Source: Sphingopyxis flava (GTDB lineage Bacteria; Pseudomonadota; Alphaproteobacteria; Sphingomonadales; Sphingomonadaceae). Taken from it: a stretch of DNA of 48,857 nt. Of this stretch, positions 8,673 through 17,166 are shown piece by piece. Each line of letters begins with the position of its first letter. Within the stretch, counting starts at the first letter, position 1. Made by a program: the position numbers and the translations under genes. The notes below the pieces were generated by a model. It did not search any database. It saw only the letters and a program-made list of their open reading frames with translations, and was not told the DNA's origin. The stretch lies in contig NZ_FUYP01000027.1 of the NCBI RefSeq assembly GCF_900168005.1, positions 1-48,857 of the forward strand, read 5' to 3'.

Positions 8673-8775
8673 GGGTCCGCTCGATCTATCAAGACGCGAG
8701 AACCCGGATCAGGTCCGCGGACAAGAGAGATGGGCGGGCTGCTTCCCGAAAGGGGTTGCCCGAGCGGTCACTCCC

Positions 8776-9480
8776 TCAGCCGCCAAGCACTTCCTCCACC
8801 CACGCCGGGACGAGCACGGTGGCAGGACCATGGCGCGCTGCGTCGAACCAATAGCTCCCTTCGCTCGGCTCGAGGTTGAGCTCGAGCGTCCGCGCGCCAT
8901 TTGCCCGGGCCTCGCGTACGAAGCCAGCTGCGGGATAGACGGCGCCCGATGTGCCGATCGACACGAAAAGATCGGCGCGGTTGATCGCGTGATATATCTC
9001 GTCCATCCTGTAAGGCATCTCGCCGAACCAGACGACGTCGGGACGCAGATATCCCGCCATGCCGCATGCGGGACAGCCGGGGCGGTTGATCAGCGGGCCC
9101 GTCCACGGGCTTCGCTGGTCGCACGCCGTGCACCTGGCATTGAGATGCTCGCCATGCATGTGAATCAGCCTCTTCGCGCCAGCGCGCTCGTGCAGATCGT
9201 CGACATTCTGGGTCACGATCAGCAGCTCGCCTGGCCATGCGGCATCGAGCCGGGCCAGTGCCTCGTGCGCTGCGTTTGGGGCTTTTTCCTGGATCGCGGC
9301 GCGCCGTGCGTCGTAGAAGCGATGGACGAGGTCTGGGTCGCGCACGAACGCCTCAGGAGTTGCGACGTCTTCGACGCGGTGCTCCTCCCACAGTCCGCCG
9401 GCGTCGCGGAAGGTATTGATGCCGCTTTCGGCTGAGACGCCCGCGCCGGTCAGAATGACGATATTGCGAATCGAAGACAT
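8776..9480 (-). CDS. cobB: NAD-dependent protein deacylase, SIR2 family (sirtuin class III, CobB-like)
   Basis: A 234-residue sirtuin that removes acyl groups from protein lysines using NAD. It shows GAGVSAESGINTFRD (NAD-binding loop), TQNVDDLHERAG, the catalytic His in HMHGE, and two CxxC zinc pairs (CTAC and CPAC). Tyr and Arg in the FYDARR segment (Tyr57, Arg60 region) match the acidic-acyl pocket of SIRT5/CobB-type enzymes, so desuccinylation as well as deacetylation is likely. The ATG at 9480 gives the standard start just before the Rossmann strand IVILTGAG. Confidence 0.92.
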   Translation of the reverse strand: MSSIRNIVILTGAGVSAESGINTFRDAGGLWEEHRVEDVATPEAFVRDPDLVHRFYDARRAAIQEKAPNAAHEALARLDAAWPGELLIVTQNVDDLHERAGAKRLIHMHGEHLNARCTACDQRSPWTGPLINRPGCPACGMAGYLRPDVVWFGEMPYRMDEIYHAINRADLFVSIGTSGAVYPAAGFVREARANGARTLELNLEPSEGSYWFDAARHGPATVLVPAWVEEVLGG

Positions 9481-9626
9481 GCGGTTCCCATATCCGCCCG
9501 CATCTCGATAAGTCGAGAGACGCTGAATGCCGCCATCCCCGGTTCGCGGCGAGGATCATTTCTGGCGTGCGTCTCGACTTCGCCCGGGGCGGGGGGCTAA
9601 AGGGGAGGAAAGAGAGGGGACGCATT

Positions 9627-10355
9627 ATGACCAGCATCGGTATCATCGGGAGCGAGGGCCGGATGGGCGTTGCGCTTGCCGCTGCGATATCGGAGGCAGG
9701 GCAGCGCAGCTGCGGCGTGGACAAGGGCGGTAATGTCGCCAAGGTGGCGGCGGCGGCTGACGTGCTCGTCGATTTTTCGTCGCCTGGGGCGCTGGAGGCG
9801 ACGCTCGATGCCTGCGTCGAGGCGAAAAGGCCGATCGTCATCGGTACGACCGGGCTTGAGGAGCGCCACCATTATCTGATCGACGATGCAGCAAAGGACA
9901 TAGCCGTTCTCCAGACCGGCAACACCTCGCTCGGGGTCACCTTGCTTTCGCATCTCGTGCGCGAGGCGGCATCGCGGCTCGACCCCGAATGGGACATCGA
10001 GATCCTGGAGATGCACCACCGCAACAAGGTCGATGCGCCGAGCGGCACTGCGCTGCTCTTGGGCGAGGCGGCCGCCGCGGGCCGCGGGGTCGAGCTTTCC
10101 AAATGCTCCGAACGCGGCCGTGACGGTGTCACCGGCGCGCGCGGTCATGGCAAGATTGGCTTTGCGAGCCTGCGCGGCGGCACCGTCGCGGGAGACCATG
10201 ACGTGATCTTTGCCGGTCCCGAAGAGATGATCACCCTGTCGCATCGCGCTGAAAACCGCATGATCTTTGCGCGCGGTGCGGTGAAGGCGGCGTTGTGGCT
10301 GATCCATCAGAAGCCGGGGCGTTACACCATGCCGCAGGTGCTGGGGCTATCGTGA
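9627..10355 (+). CDS. dapB: 4-hydroxy-tetrahydrodipicolinate reductase
   Basis: A 242-residue NAD(P)H-dependent reductase of the diaminopimelate/lysine pathway, feeding peptidoglycan and lysine synthesis. The N-terminal dinucleotide motif is IGSEGRMG. Next come VDFSSPGALEA and GTTG, and the substrate-binding signature EMHHRNKVDAPSGTAL is intact. An AGAGAGGGG ribosome site precedes the ATG at 9627. The longer frame upstream is rejected. The stop overlaps the GTG start of nth, so the two are translationally coupled. Confidence 0.95.
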   Translation: MTSIGIIGSEGRMGVALAAAISEAGQRSCGVDKGGNVAKVAAAADVLVDFSSPGALEATLDACVEAKRPIVIGTTGLEERHHYLIDDAAKDIAVLQTGNTSLGVTLLSHLVREAASRLDPEWDIEILEMHHRNKVDAPSGTALLLGEAAAAGRGVELSKCSERGRDGVTGARGHGKIGFASLRGGTVAGDHDVIFAGPEEMITLSHRAENRMIFARGAVKAALWLIHQKPGRYTMPQVLGLS

Positions 10356-11014
10356 AGACGTTGACCGGGACGGAGGTTTTCGAGTTCTTTCGCCGCCTTG
10401 CGGACCTCGATCCGGACCCGCAGACCGAGCTTGAATATGGCAATATTTATCAGTTGCTCGTCGCCGTGGTGCTCTCGGCGCAGGCGACCGACGTCGGGGT
10501 GAACAAGGCGACGCGCAAGCTGTTCGAACTGGTGAAGACGCCGCAGGAGATGCTCGATCTCGGCGAGGAGGGGCTGAAGGAGCATATCAAGACGATCGGG
10601 TTGTTCAACGCAAAGGCCAAGAATGTCATTGCGCTGTCGCAGATCCTCATTCGCGAATATGCCGGCGAGGTTCCCGCCGACCGCGACGCTCTGGTCGCGC
10701 TGCCGGGCGTCGGTCGCAAGACCGCCAATGTCGTGATGAATTCGGCTTTCGGGGCGGAGACCTTCGCGGTCGACACCCATATTTTCCGCGTCGGCAACCG
10801 CACCGGTCTTGCGCCTGGAAAAACGGTGCTCGCCGTTGAAAAGCAGCTGGAAAAGAAGGTGCCGGGTCCGTTTCGCATTGGCGCGCACCACTGGCTGATT
10901 CTTCATGGTCGCTACATCTGCAAGGCGCGCACTCCCCAGTGCTGGCGCTGCCCGGTTGCAGATCTTTGCCGCTACAAGCCCAAGACGCCAGCGCCACAGG
11001 GGAAAAGTGTATAA
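10352..11014 (+). CDS. nth: Endonuclease III (DNA glycosylase/AP lyase)
   Basis: A 220-residue base-excision repair enzyme that removes oxidised pyrimidines and nicks the abasic site. The helix-hairpin-helix LPGVGRKTANVV carries the catalytic lysine, and VDTHIFRV carries the catalytic aspartate. The 4Fe-4S cluster cysteines are spaced 6-2-5 in CKARTPQCWRCPVADLC near the C-terminus. The start is a GTG at 10352 overlapping the dapB stop (GTGA). Longer in-frame starts would lie deep inside dapB. Confidence 0.95.
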   Translation: MKTLTGTEVFEFFRRLADLDPDPQTELEYGNIYQLLVAVVLSAQATDVGVNKATRKLFELVKTPQEMLDLGEEGLKEHIKTIGLFNAKAKNVIALSQILIREYAGEVPADRDALVALPGVGRKTANVVMNSAFGAETFAVDTHIFRVGNRTGLAPGKTVLAVEKQLEKKVPGPFRIGAHHWLILHGRYICKARTPQCWRCPVADLCRYKPKTPAPQGKSV

Positions 11015-11116
11015 TCTCCCAGGGGCACGCTTGGGATGCGCGGATCTTTGCCCACCTCCTACTTGTCCAAGAACCGGGCGATGAAGGGCGGCCGCGGCGG
11101 CCGTCCCTCATGAACC

Positions 11117-11830
11117 TCAAGCGCCGAATGCGCCATCGATCGTGTGCATCGCGCCGGTGACGAAACTCGCCTCGGGACCGGCGAGCCAGGCCACCATTCC
11201 GGCTACTTCTTCGGGACGTCCGTGGCGCTTGATCGCCATGAAGCCGTGCAACATATCGCGCATCGGACCGTCTTCAGGATTGGCATCGGTGTCGATCGGG
11301 CCCGGCTGCACGACATTGATCGTGATCCCGCGCGGTCCGAAGTCGCGCGCCAGTCCGCGCGCCATGCCCTGCAGCGCCGACTTGCTGAGCGCGTAGGAGG
11401 CCATGCCCGGGACGGGCATGCGGTCGCCGTTGACCGAACCGATCACGATGATGCGCCCCCCTTCGGGCATGTGCCGGGCAGCTTCGACCGCGGCATGATA
11501 GGGAGCGGTCACGTTGATGCGGATCAGCCGGTCTACCTCGTCGGGGTCGAGATCGAGAGCGTCGCCGAAGAGTGCGATGCCGGAATTGACGACGAGGATA
11601 TCGAGCGGACCGCACTCACGTACCCGCGCAATCACTGCGTCCCGGTCGGCACTGTCGGTCGGCACGGCGGCGGCGCCGGTCTCGGCCGCGACCTCCTCAG
11701 CGGCCTCGCGCGAGCCATTGTAGGTGAAGACGACCTTTGCGCCTTCGGCCACAAAGCGGCGAACGATCGCGGCGCCGATGCCGCGGCTGCCGCCCAGAAT
11801 CAGAACCGATTTGTCATGGAATGCAGACAT
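11117..11830 (-). CDS. bdcA: BdcA-type short-chain dehydrogenase (cyclic-di-GMP-binding biofilm dispersal mediator)
   Basis: A 237-residue short-chain dehydrogenase. The NADP motif is GGSRGIGAAI. The catalytic Ser-Tyr-Lys lie in IGSVNGDRMPV and SYALSKSALQG. Long stretches, including GPRGITINVVQPGPIDTDAN and the C-terminal SFVTGAMHTIDGAFGA, match E. coli BdcA as I recall it almost residue for residue. E. coli BdcA is reported to bind cyclic-di-GMP and promote biofilm dispersal. The neighbouring divergent TetR gene matches BdcR, so the gene pair is conserved as a unit. The ATG follows an AAGGA site. Its promoter overlaps one of two palindromes in the 77-base gap. Confidence 0.9.
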   Translation of the reverse strand: MSAFHDKSVLILGGSRGIGAAIVRRFVAEGAKVVFTYNGSREAAEEVAAETGAAAVPTDSADRDAVIARVRECGPLDILVVNSGIALFGDALDLDPDEVDRLIRINVTAPYHAAVEAARHMPEGGRIIVIGSVNGDRMPVPGMASYALSKSALQGMARGLARDFGPRGITINVVQPGPIDTDANPEDGPMRDMLHGFMAIKRHGRPEEVAGMVAWLAGPEASFVTGAMHTIDGAFGA

Positions 11831-11852
11831 GGGGAGAATTCCTTGCTAATTA

Positions 11853-11870
11853 ATGTAGGGGTCACTACAT
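11853..11870. promoter_or_regulatory. Candidate BdcR operator O1, over the bdcA -10 region
   Basis: A perfect inverted repeat: atgtag (11853-11858), 6 bases, ctacat (11865-11870). With O2 it gives the consensus TGTAR-N6-YTACA. It overlaps the proposed bdcA -10 box at 11866-11871, the position expected for a repressor. Confidence 0.6.
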
Positions 11871-11893
11871 AAAAGCGGGTATTCTTTCGTCAA
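11866..11893 (-). promoter_or_regulatory. bdcA: Candidate bdcA promoter
   Basis: On the minus strand TTGACG (11888-11893) and TATGTA (11866-11871) are separated by 16 bases. The transcript would start about 30 bases before the bdcA ATG at 11830. The -10 box lies partly in operator O1. Confidence 0.45.
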
Positions 11894-11898
11894 GGCTT

Positions 11899-11918
11899 TT
11901 TGTAACGATGATTACAAA
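11899..11918. promoter_or_regulatory. Candidate BdcR operator O2, spanning the bdcR start codon
   Basis: A perfect inverted repeat: tttgtaa (11899-11905), 6 bases, ttacaaa (11912-11918). The bdcR ATG (11908-11910) lies in its central spacer. The centre is 47 bases from the centre of O1. Confidence 0.55.
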
Positions 11919-12498
11919 TAGATCTTCAACGCGTGGGCGGCCGCGGCGCTTCGACCCTGACACTGCGGTTGCGGTAGCCGAGCGGCTATTTCACGCGCGG
12001 GGTTATGACGCGGTCAGCGTGTCGGACCTCACCGATGCGCTGGGGATCAATCCCCCGAGTTTTTACGCAGCCTTCGGTAGCAAGGCCGGTCTCTATGCGC
12101 GCGTGCTCGATCATTGGGGGGGCACCGGTGCCATCCCGCTCGACCAGATCCTGCGGGAGGACGTGCCGGTCGCCGATGCGCTCGCGGCCCTGCTCGAGGA
12201 GGCGGCGCGGCGCTACGCTGCCGACCCTGAGGCAGCCGGCTGCCTCGTCATTGAAGGCACGCGCTGCAATGATGCCGACGCCCGAGAAGCGGCGTGCGCG
12301 TTAAACCGCGCGGCAGAGGACAGGATCCACGATTATATCGCGGCGCGGTATCCCGCGAGCGCGGCTTCGGTGGCCGATTATGTATCCACTACCATGTCGG
12401 GGCTCTCAGCAAAAGCGCGCAACGGTCACGATCTGCCCCGCCTTCTCGCCACCGCGCGGCTTGCCGGCGGCACTCTGGCGCAGGCACTGGCTGGATGA
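11908..12498 (+). CDS. bdcR: TetR-family regulator BdcR, divergent from bdcA
   Basis: A 196-residue TetR repressor. The N-terminal helix-turn-helix includes GRPRRFDPDTAV, AERLFHARGYDAVSVSDL, LGINPPSFYAAFGSKAGLYA. The ligand-binding half contains AAGCLVIEG and STTMSGLSAKARNGH, which parallel E. coli BdcR. It probably represses bdcA and itself from the two palindromes in the shared promoter region. Start at the first ATG is supported by GRPRRF falling at residue 10, but the ribosome site is weak and the start codon sits inside operator O2. Confidence 0.88.
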   Translation: MITNRSSTRGRPRRFDPDTAVAVAERLFHARGYDAVSVSDLTDALGINPPSFYAAFGSKAGLYARVLDHWGGTGAIPLDQILREDVPVADALAALLEEAARRYAADPEAAGCLVIEGTRCNDADAREAACALNRAAEDRIHDYIAARYPASAASVADYVSTTMSGLSAKARNGHDLPRLLATARLAGGTLAQALAG

Positions 12499-12558
12499 GG
12501 TGCAAGCCGCCCGCCGATCCCCTCTTGCGAAGCGGTCGGCACGCGTCATACTTCCCGC

Positions 12559-13932
12559 ATGCGCGATTTCACCGCTCCGTTCGCCCTTGCCGCTGCGATC
12601 CTCGCGGCAGCGCCGGTCCACGCCAAACCTGCCGACCCGGCGGCGGCGAAGAAAATCCTGATCGACAGCGTTGCGATTCCGACGGTCGAAGGTCGCGGCA
12701 AGGTGCCCGAGCTAGCAGCCTATTATGCCGGGGTGCTCAAGGCGGCCGGTTTCACCGATGCCGATATCGAGATCACGCCGATCGGCGAGACCGCGAGCTT
12801 TGCAGCGACGCTGAAGGGGAGCAGCAGCGAAAGGCCGATCCTGCTGCTTGGCCATATGGACGTGGTCGAGGCCGACGCGAAGGACTGGACGCGTGATCCT
12901 TTCGTGCCGGTGGAGGAGAATGGCTATATTTTCGGGCGCGGATCGGAGGATAACAAGTTCGATGTCGCGATGATGGTCGCGACCCTCGCGCAGCTCAAGA
13001 AGGACGGATTCAAGCCCAAGCGATCGATCATCCTCTTGCTTTCGGGCGACGAGGAAACCGCTATGGTGACGACGCAGGCGCTCGCAGCCAAATATAAGGG
13101 CGCCGAATTTGCCCTGAACGGCGATGGCGGCGGCGGGCTCATCGGCGAGGACAGCAAGCCCAAATATTACGCGCTCCAGGCGGGCGAAAAGACCTATGCC
13201 GATTTCACGCTCGAAGTGACAAATCCGGGCGGCCACAGTTCGCGCCCGTCGGACCCCAATGCGATCGTGCAGCTGGCGAATGCGCTGGCGAAGGTGGGGG
13301 CCTATCGGTTTGCCCCGCAACAAAATGAGTTGACCAAGGTGGGCATGCCGATCGTTGCCGAGCAGGTCGGCGGGGATATTGGCGGGGCGCTCAAGGCCTT
13401 TGCGGCAGACCCCGCTGATGAAAAGGCAATTGCGGCGATTCGCTCTGAGCCCGAATATGTCGGGCAGATCGGGACCACCTGCGTGCCGACGATGGTCAAG
13501 GGCGGCCATGCTGAAAATGCGCTCCCCCAACGCGCGACCGCAAATATCAACTGCCGCATCTTTCCTGGCGTGAGCGTCGAGACGGTGCGCGCCGAGCTCG
13601 AAAAAGTGATCGCAGATCCCGCGGTTGCAGTGAAGACTGATCCCGAGGCGACCGCCAGCGACGCCTCGCCGCTCCGCGCCGACGTCATGGCGGCGGTGAC
13701 GAGGGCCGTGCATGCCCGCGCGCCGGACCTGCCGATCATTCCGGCGATGAGCGCGGGGGCAACCGACAGTCTCCATTTCCGCGCAGCCGGCGTGCCCAGC
13801 TACGGGGTCGCGGGCCTCTTCTCCAAGGCGAGCGACAGTTTTGCGCACGGTCTCAACGAACGTATCCCCGTCGCTGCGATCGCCCCGGCGCTTGCGCATT
13901 GGGACAGCTTGCTGCGCGACCTGTCTAAATAG
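12559..13932 (+). CDS. M20-family metallopeptidase, exported (dipeptidase/carboxypeptidase type)
   Basis: A 457-residue zinc peptidase. The signal peptide MRDFTAPFALAAAILAAAPV ends near VHAKP, so the enzyme is periplasmic. Metal-site motifs in order are LLLGHMDVV (zinc His), the bridging Asp in GSEDNKFD, the catalytic Glu pair in SGDEET, the later Asp in NGDGGGG and the His in SFAHGLNER near the C-terminus. A dimerisation domain lies between about 190 and 330, starting at VTNPGGHSSRPSD. This pattern fits M20 peptidases such as PepV or carboxypeptidase Ss1 relatives. The substrate is not predictable. It follows bdcR by 60 bases but is probably separately regulated. Confidence 0.88.
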   Translation: MRDFTAPFALAAAILAAAPVHAKPADPAAAKKILIDSVAIPTVEGRGKVPELAAYYAGVLKAAGFTDADIEITPIGETASFAATLKGSSSERPILLLGHMDVVEADAKDWTRDPFVPVEENGYIFGRGSEDNKFDVAMMVATLAQLKKDGFKPKRSIILLLSGDEETAMVTTQALAAKYKGAEFALNGDGGGGLIGEDSKPKYYALQAGEKTYADFTLEVTNPGGHSSRPSDPNAIVQLANALAKVGAYRFAPQQNELTKVGMPIVAEQVGGDIGGALKAFAADPADEKAIAAIRSEPEYVGQIGTTCVPTMVKGGHAENALPQRATANINCRIFPGVSVETVRAELEKVIADPAVAVKTDPEATASDASPLRADVMAAVTRAVHARAPDLPIIPAMSAGATDSLHFRAAGVPSYGVAGLFSKASDSFAHGLNERIPVAAIAPALAHWDSLLRDLSK

Positions 13933-13992
13933 CGGTGTCGCGCGTGCGCGGGACCGGAACCAAGGGTACAGGTAGCAAACAAAGGTGTCGCG

Positions 13993-14010
13993 ATGGTGAC
14001 CCCTACGGGA
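13993..14010. repeat. Island end, distal att copy (displaced tRNA-Glu 3' end)
   Basis: The sequence atggtgacccctacggga repeats the last bases of tRNA-Glu, including the encoded CCA, acceptor stem and part of the T arm, with no tRNA body beside it. It marks the far island boundary. Confidence 0.8.
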
Positions 14011-14250
14011 GGGGCTATTAGGCCCCCTTGAGGCACCATTTTTCAAGCACTTAGGCGTGTCTGGTGTCCGGCTTGTATCACAGCCCTGTTGCCATGCCAG
14101 TGGGATTTGCCACTCATTCAAATTGGCTGATATCAGTTGCCTAGGAGCCTTGTGGCACGGTGTGGACATAGCATGATCGCGGTCGCTTCATGGTTGAATG
14201 GGCAATTATATACTTGACAAAGCAGCCCATGAAACGGCATAGAATAGGGC

Positions 14251-15165
14251 ATGACGAACATCACTGCCCCGCACTTTCACGACGAAACCAAAGCCCGTGA
14301 GCATTTGGAAGCGATCCGTTGGCCGGAAGGTCCGACCTGCCCCCATTGCGGTTCGTTCAACGCCACGCGCCTTGAAGGCAAGAAGCACCGCGCGGGCCTC
14401 GTTCAATGCAACGATTGCCGCGAACAGTTCACCGTCACCGTTGGCACCGTCTTTGAGCGTTCCAAGGTGCCGCTTCACAAATGGCTGCTCTGCAATCACC
14501 TGCTTTGCGCGTCCAAGAAGGGCATGAGCGCGAAGCAGATCGAACGTATGCTCGGCGTCACCTACAAAACCGCTTGGTTCATGTGCCACCGCATCCGCGA
14601 AGCCATGAAGGTTGATGAAACCGATGGCCCGCTTGGCGGTCCCGACGCCGTTGTCGAAGCCGATGAAACCTATGTCGGCGGCAAGGCCAAGAACCGCGCC
14701 ACCCGTCGCCCCGCTCCCAAGAAGGCCGTTGTCGCCCTTGTCGAGCGTGACGGCCATGTTCGCTCGTTCCACGTCGCCAACGTCAACGCCAAGCACCTGC
14801 GCGGCCTTATCGTTACCAACGTAGATCGCCGCTCGCACCTTATGACCGACGAAAGCGTCGTTTACACCAGCGTGGGCCGCGAGTTTAACGGCCACAGCGT
14901 CGTGAACCACAGCGCCAAGGAATATGTGACCACCGGCGGCTTCAAGCACAGCAACACCGCTGAAAATTTCTTCTCCATTTTCAAGCGCGGCGTCATCGGC
15001 ACCTATCACCATATGAGCGAGGCACACCTTGCCCGTTACACTGGCGAGTTTGATTTCCGCTACAACACCCGCACCATGACCGACGCCGAACGTAGCGCGG
15101 TCGCTCTGTCGCGTATCGGCGGCAAGCGCCTTACCTATCGGCGGACTGACGCAATCGCCGCCTGA
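14251..15165 (+). CDS. IS1595-family transposase
   Basis: A 304-residue DDE-type transposase. The N-terminal zinc ribbon has CPHCGS (residues 30-35) and CNDC. A helix-turn-helix follows (GMSAKQIERMLGVTYKTAW). The RNase-H-like catalytic core has acidic residues in EADETYVGG and TDESVVYTSVG, then SNTAENFFSIFKRGVIGTYH, the ISXO2-like DDxN/H signature. Full length for the family. No terminal inverted repeats are visible on either side, so it may be a degenerate or co-opted copy. A TTGACA at 14214-14219 lies 31 bases upstream, but no well-spaced -10 goes with it. Confidence 0.92.
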   Translation: MTNITAPHFHDETKAREHLEAIRWPEGPTCPHCGSFNATRLEGKKHRAGLVQCNDCREQFTVTVGTVFERSKVPLHKWLLCNHLLCASKKGMSAKQIERMLGVTYKTAWFMCHRIREAMKVDETDGPLGGPDAVVEADETYVGGKAKNRATRRPAPKKAVVALVERDGHVRSFHVANVNAKHLRGLIVTNVDRRSHLMTDESVVYTSVGREFNGHSVVNHSAKEYVTTGGFKHSNTAENFFSIFKRGVIGTYHHMSEAHLARYTGEFDFRYNTRTMTDAERSAVALSRIGGKRLTYRRTDAIAA

Positions 15166-15294
15166 TTGGTTTCAGGCGCCGCGCCAGATTGGCGAGCGTC
15201 GAAAACGATGGTCGCGCTGAGTCCATCCATGTTGCGCCCCCGTCTCTGCTGACCCACAGTCGCCCCTCACTCATAACGAGTCGGGGGGTATGTG

Positions 15295-15609
15295 ATGACT
15301 GACAAGGCATATGACGCAGCTTTCACGTTCAAGGACAACTTAGCCGCGACCGAGACGGTCGTTGACGGTGTGCATCTGATCCAGGTTCAAAACGGCATGG
15401 CGCGCGTGACCTTGACCGTAAGCCGTGGCGATCCACCTGCAAGCGGGTCGAAAAAGCCAACCGGCCAAAAGGTTGTAGCTGCCCGCCTTGTGATGCCGCT
15501 GAACGGCATGATCGAACTACACCGGCAGCTTGAGGGAATGATAAGCGGGCTTATTTCTCAGGGCGTTTTGCAGCGCGCGCCTTCTGGTGGGGCGCAGACT
15601 TTGCAGTAG
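15295..15609 (+). CDS. Island-borne hypothetical protein
   Basis: A 104-residue soluble protein I do not recognise. It reads as an alternating beta region (AFTFKDNL, VDGVHLIQVQNGMARVTLTV) followed by a helix (ARLVMPLNGMIELHRQLEGM). The last part loosely recalls small DUF3467-like proteins, too weakly to name it. The start is ATG at 15295, preceded by a GTG at 15292, with a G-rich ribosome site (CGGGGGG). It lies between the transposase and the larger unknown gene and shares their strand. Confidence 0.6.
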   Translation: MTDKAYDAAFTFKDNLAATETVVDGVHLIQVQNGMARVTLTVSRGDPPASGSKKPTGQKVVAARLVMPLNGMIELHRQLEGMISGLISQGVLQRAPSGGAQTLQ

Positions 15610-15692
15610 GCCCGTTGCGCGCCTTGTGCGGCGTCGGCGGCGTCGCCAGCATCCGGCGAAGTGTCTCTAGCTCTTTTTGATCGGTGTCAGTC

Positions 15693-16424
15693 ATGTCTCA
15701 GTTTAACCTAATGGACGCCCGTCTCAAACTCGAAAGGGCACGCGAACACATTCTTGATGTGGAACGTGCCGTCGAGAATCTCACCGCTCCTGAGCTTTAC
15801 AAAATCTCGATCAAGCGTGATGAAGGCCCCTATCTGAGCGTTGATTTTGAGTCCCTCCATGATGAGGGCCAGTATCTTAGCACGATTATCGGCGACGCAA
15901 TCGGGAACCTGCGAAGCTCCCTTGATTATCTCATGGGGGCTGTGGTTAAGCCACTTGGCGGCAACCCCGCGAAAGTAACGTTTCCCTTCGCCGACAATGA
16001 AAAAGGGTTCAAAGGCGAGGTTAGGGCACCCCCCCTTTTCCTGACCCCCGACCTTATCGCCATCTTCGATAAGATTGAGGCTTACGAAGGTGGGGCCGGT
16101 CGCAATCTTTGGGCCGTCAACAAACTGCGCAACATCGATAAGCACCGGCTGCTCGTCACCATCAACCACCTTGCTGGCATAAAGGCGAGTTGGAGGGTCG
16201 GAAGCTCCACGTTCACGGATTGCAGCATCTGGGTTGAAGCAGGCAAGCAAGGCAAAGCCATTAAAGCACCCGCAGCGAATTTCGAGTTCACAAGCGAGCC
16301 AGCACCTGTGTTCCAGGTAGTGTTCGACGAACCGTGCGTGACTTCGTTCACTGAAGTAGGCCCGTTTCTGCATCTCGCAGCGCGCGACATCGATAGCCTT
16401 CTCCAATCTTTGGAAAAAGTCTGA
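15693..16424 (+). CDS. Island-borne protein with a possible HEPN-like RN-x3-H motif
   Basis: A 243-residue mostly helical soluble protein. Two features stand out: a hydrophobic helix IGDAIGNLRSSLDYLMGAV (66-84) and LRNIDKHRLLV, in which Arg146-Asn147 is followed by His151. An Arg with a polar neighbour and a His four residues later is the active-site pattern of HEPN ribonucleases, which serve in toxin-antitoxin and defence systems. The overall fold cannot be confirmed from sequence alone. Two starts are possible, ATG at 15693 or GTG at 15684, and neither has a good ribosome site. It may be a free-standing gene of the island. Confidence 0.6.
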   Translation: MSQFNLMDARLKLERAREHILDVERAVENLTAPELYKISIKRDEGPYLSVDFESLHDEGQYLSTIIGDAIGNLRSSLDYLMGAVVKPLGGNPAKVTFPFADNEKGFKGEVRAPPLFLTPDLIAIFDKIEAYEGGAGRNLWAVNKLRNIDKHRLLVTINHLAGIKASWRVGSSTFTDCSIWVEAGKQGKAIKAPAANFEFTSEPAPVFQVVFDEPCVTSFTEVGPFLHLAARDIDSLLQSLEKV

Positions 16425-16617
16425 TCTATCTAAAGTGCCAGCCTGTCCTCGAATCTCTGGCATAATGACCCTGCTTTGTCACGTATATAATTGCCGTTGA
16501 ATGGCCGACGGCCCGTGTTGGTTTCACGACGAACTCCCGCCAATTTCTTCGCGGGTTGCTATCATAGCGTTTAGCATTTTTGTGCGTTGCAAAGATAAGG
16601 ATAGGGAAACGCGACAG

Positions 16618-16983
16618 GTGATTAATCGGACAATACTGACAACTTTGGCACTGATGTCTCTAGCCATCGCCGGTCCGGCTTATTCGCAGGGTGGGAGCGC
16701 TTCAGCGACGACATCGGAGCGTGCACTTACCATCGCCGAACGTCAGGCCGCATGGTCGCAGAACAAGGCCGAGTATCGGCGGCGCGTCGCACAAGATGGT
16801 CAGGCCAGTGCGGATCGTTGGTTGGATGGACAAGCTCGTGCGATGCGCGGCGAACCGAGACCACAGCGGCAAACGCGCAAATCCAAAAAAGATTGCAAGA
16901 AGGTCCGCTGGGTCAATCGGGCAACCCCCGGCTTCGGTGGTGGACCGATGACAATGAGCCGCGTTGCCGTGTGTGCGGACTAG
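16618..16983 (+). CDS. Small secreted island protein, paralog 1 (Y-G-ADxWL motif)
   Basis: A 121-residue exported protein of unknown function. The start is a GTG at 16618 behind AGGATAGGGA, giving the signal peptide MINRTILTTLALMSLAIAGP, with cleavage before SQGGS. The mature half contains NKAEYRRRVAQDGQASADRW followed by LDGQAR, the motif shared with the proteins at 17167-17499 and 17715-18038. The C-terminus is basic, with two Cys (KKDCKK and VAVCAD) able to form one disulfide. A longer frame from 16501 is rejected because it lacks an export signal. Confidence 0.6.
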   Translation: MINRTILTTLALMSLAIAGPAYSQGGSASATTSERALTIAERQAAWSQNKAEYRRRVAQDGQASADRWLDGQARAMRGEPRPQRQTRKSKKDCKKVRWVNRATPGFGGGPMTMSRVAVCAD

Positions 16984-17166
16984 GGCATGAATGGGTCTAT
17001 GACGGTCGACCTCGGGCGGAAATGTGCATGCGCCAAGCTAATTATTCCGCGCCCCGGCCCGGCTGATGGTGGTCTGGGCCTTGGCAAGCTGCCCCATTCG
17101 CTCGTCTGTCCTGCGCCGTTAATTCGGTGTGTGGGATTTTGCAGTTCAAGAAATATAGTGATTGTC

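Noticed and set aside
11073..11110. GC-rich inverted repeat between nth and bdcA as a terminator
   Set aside because: The stem arms are imperfect and no T run follows in either direction, so I could not support it as a terminator.
14206..15027. 273-codon minus-strand open frame
   Set aside because: It is fully antisense to the IS1595 transposase, whose catalytic and zinc motifs are clear; the minus reading has no recognisable domain and is a GC-codon shadow.
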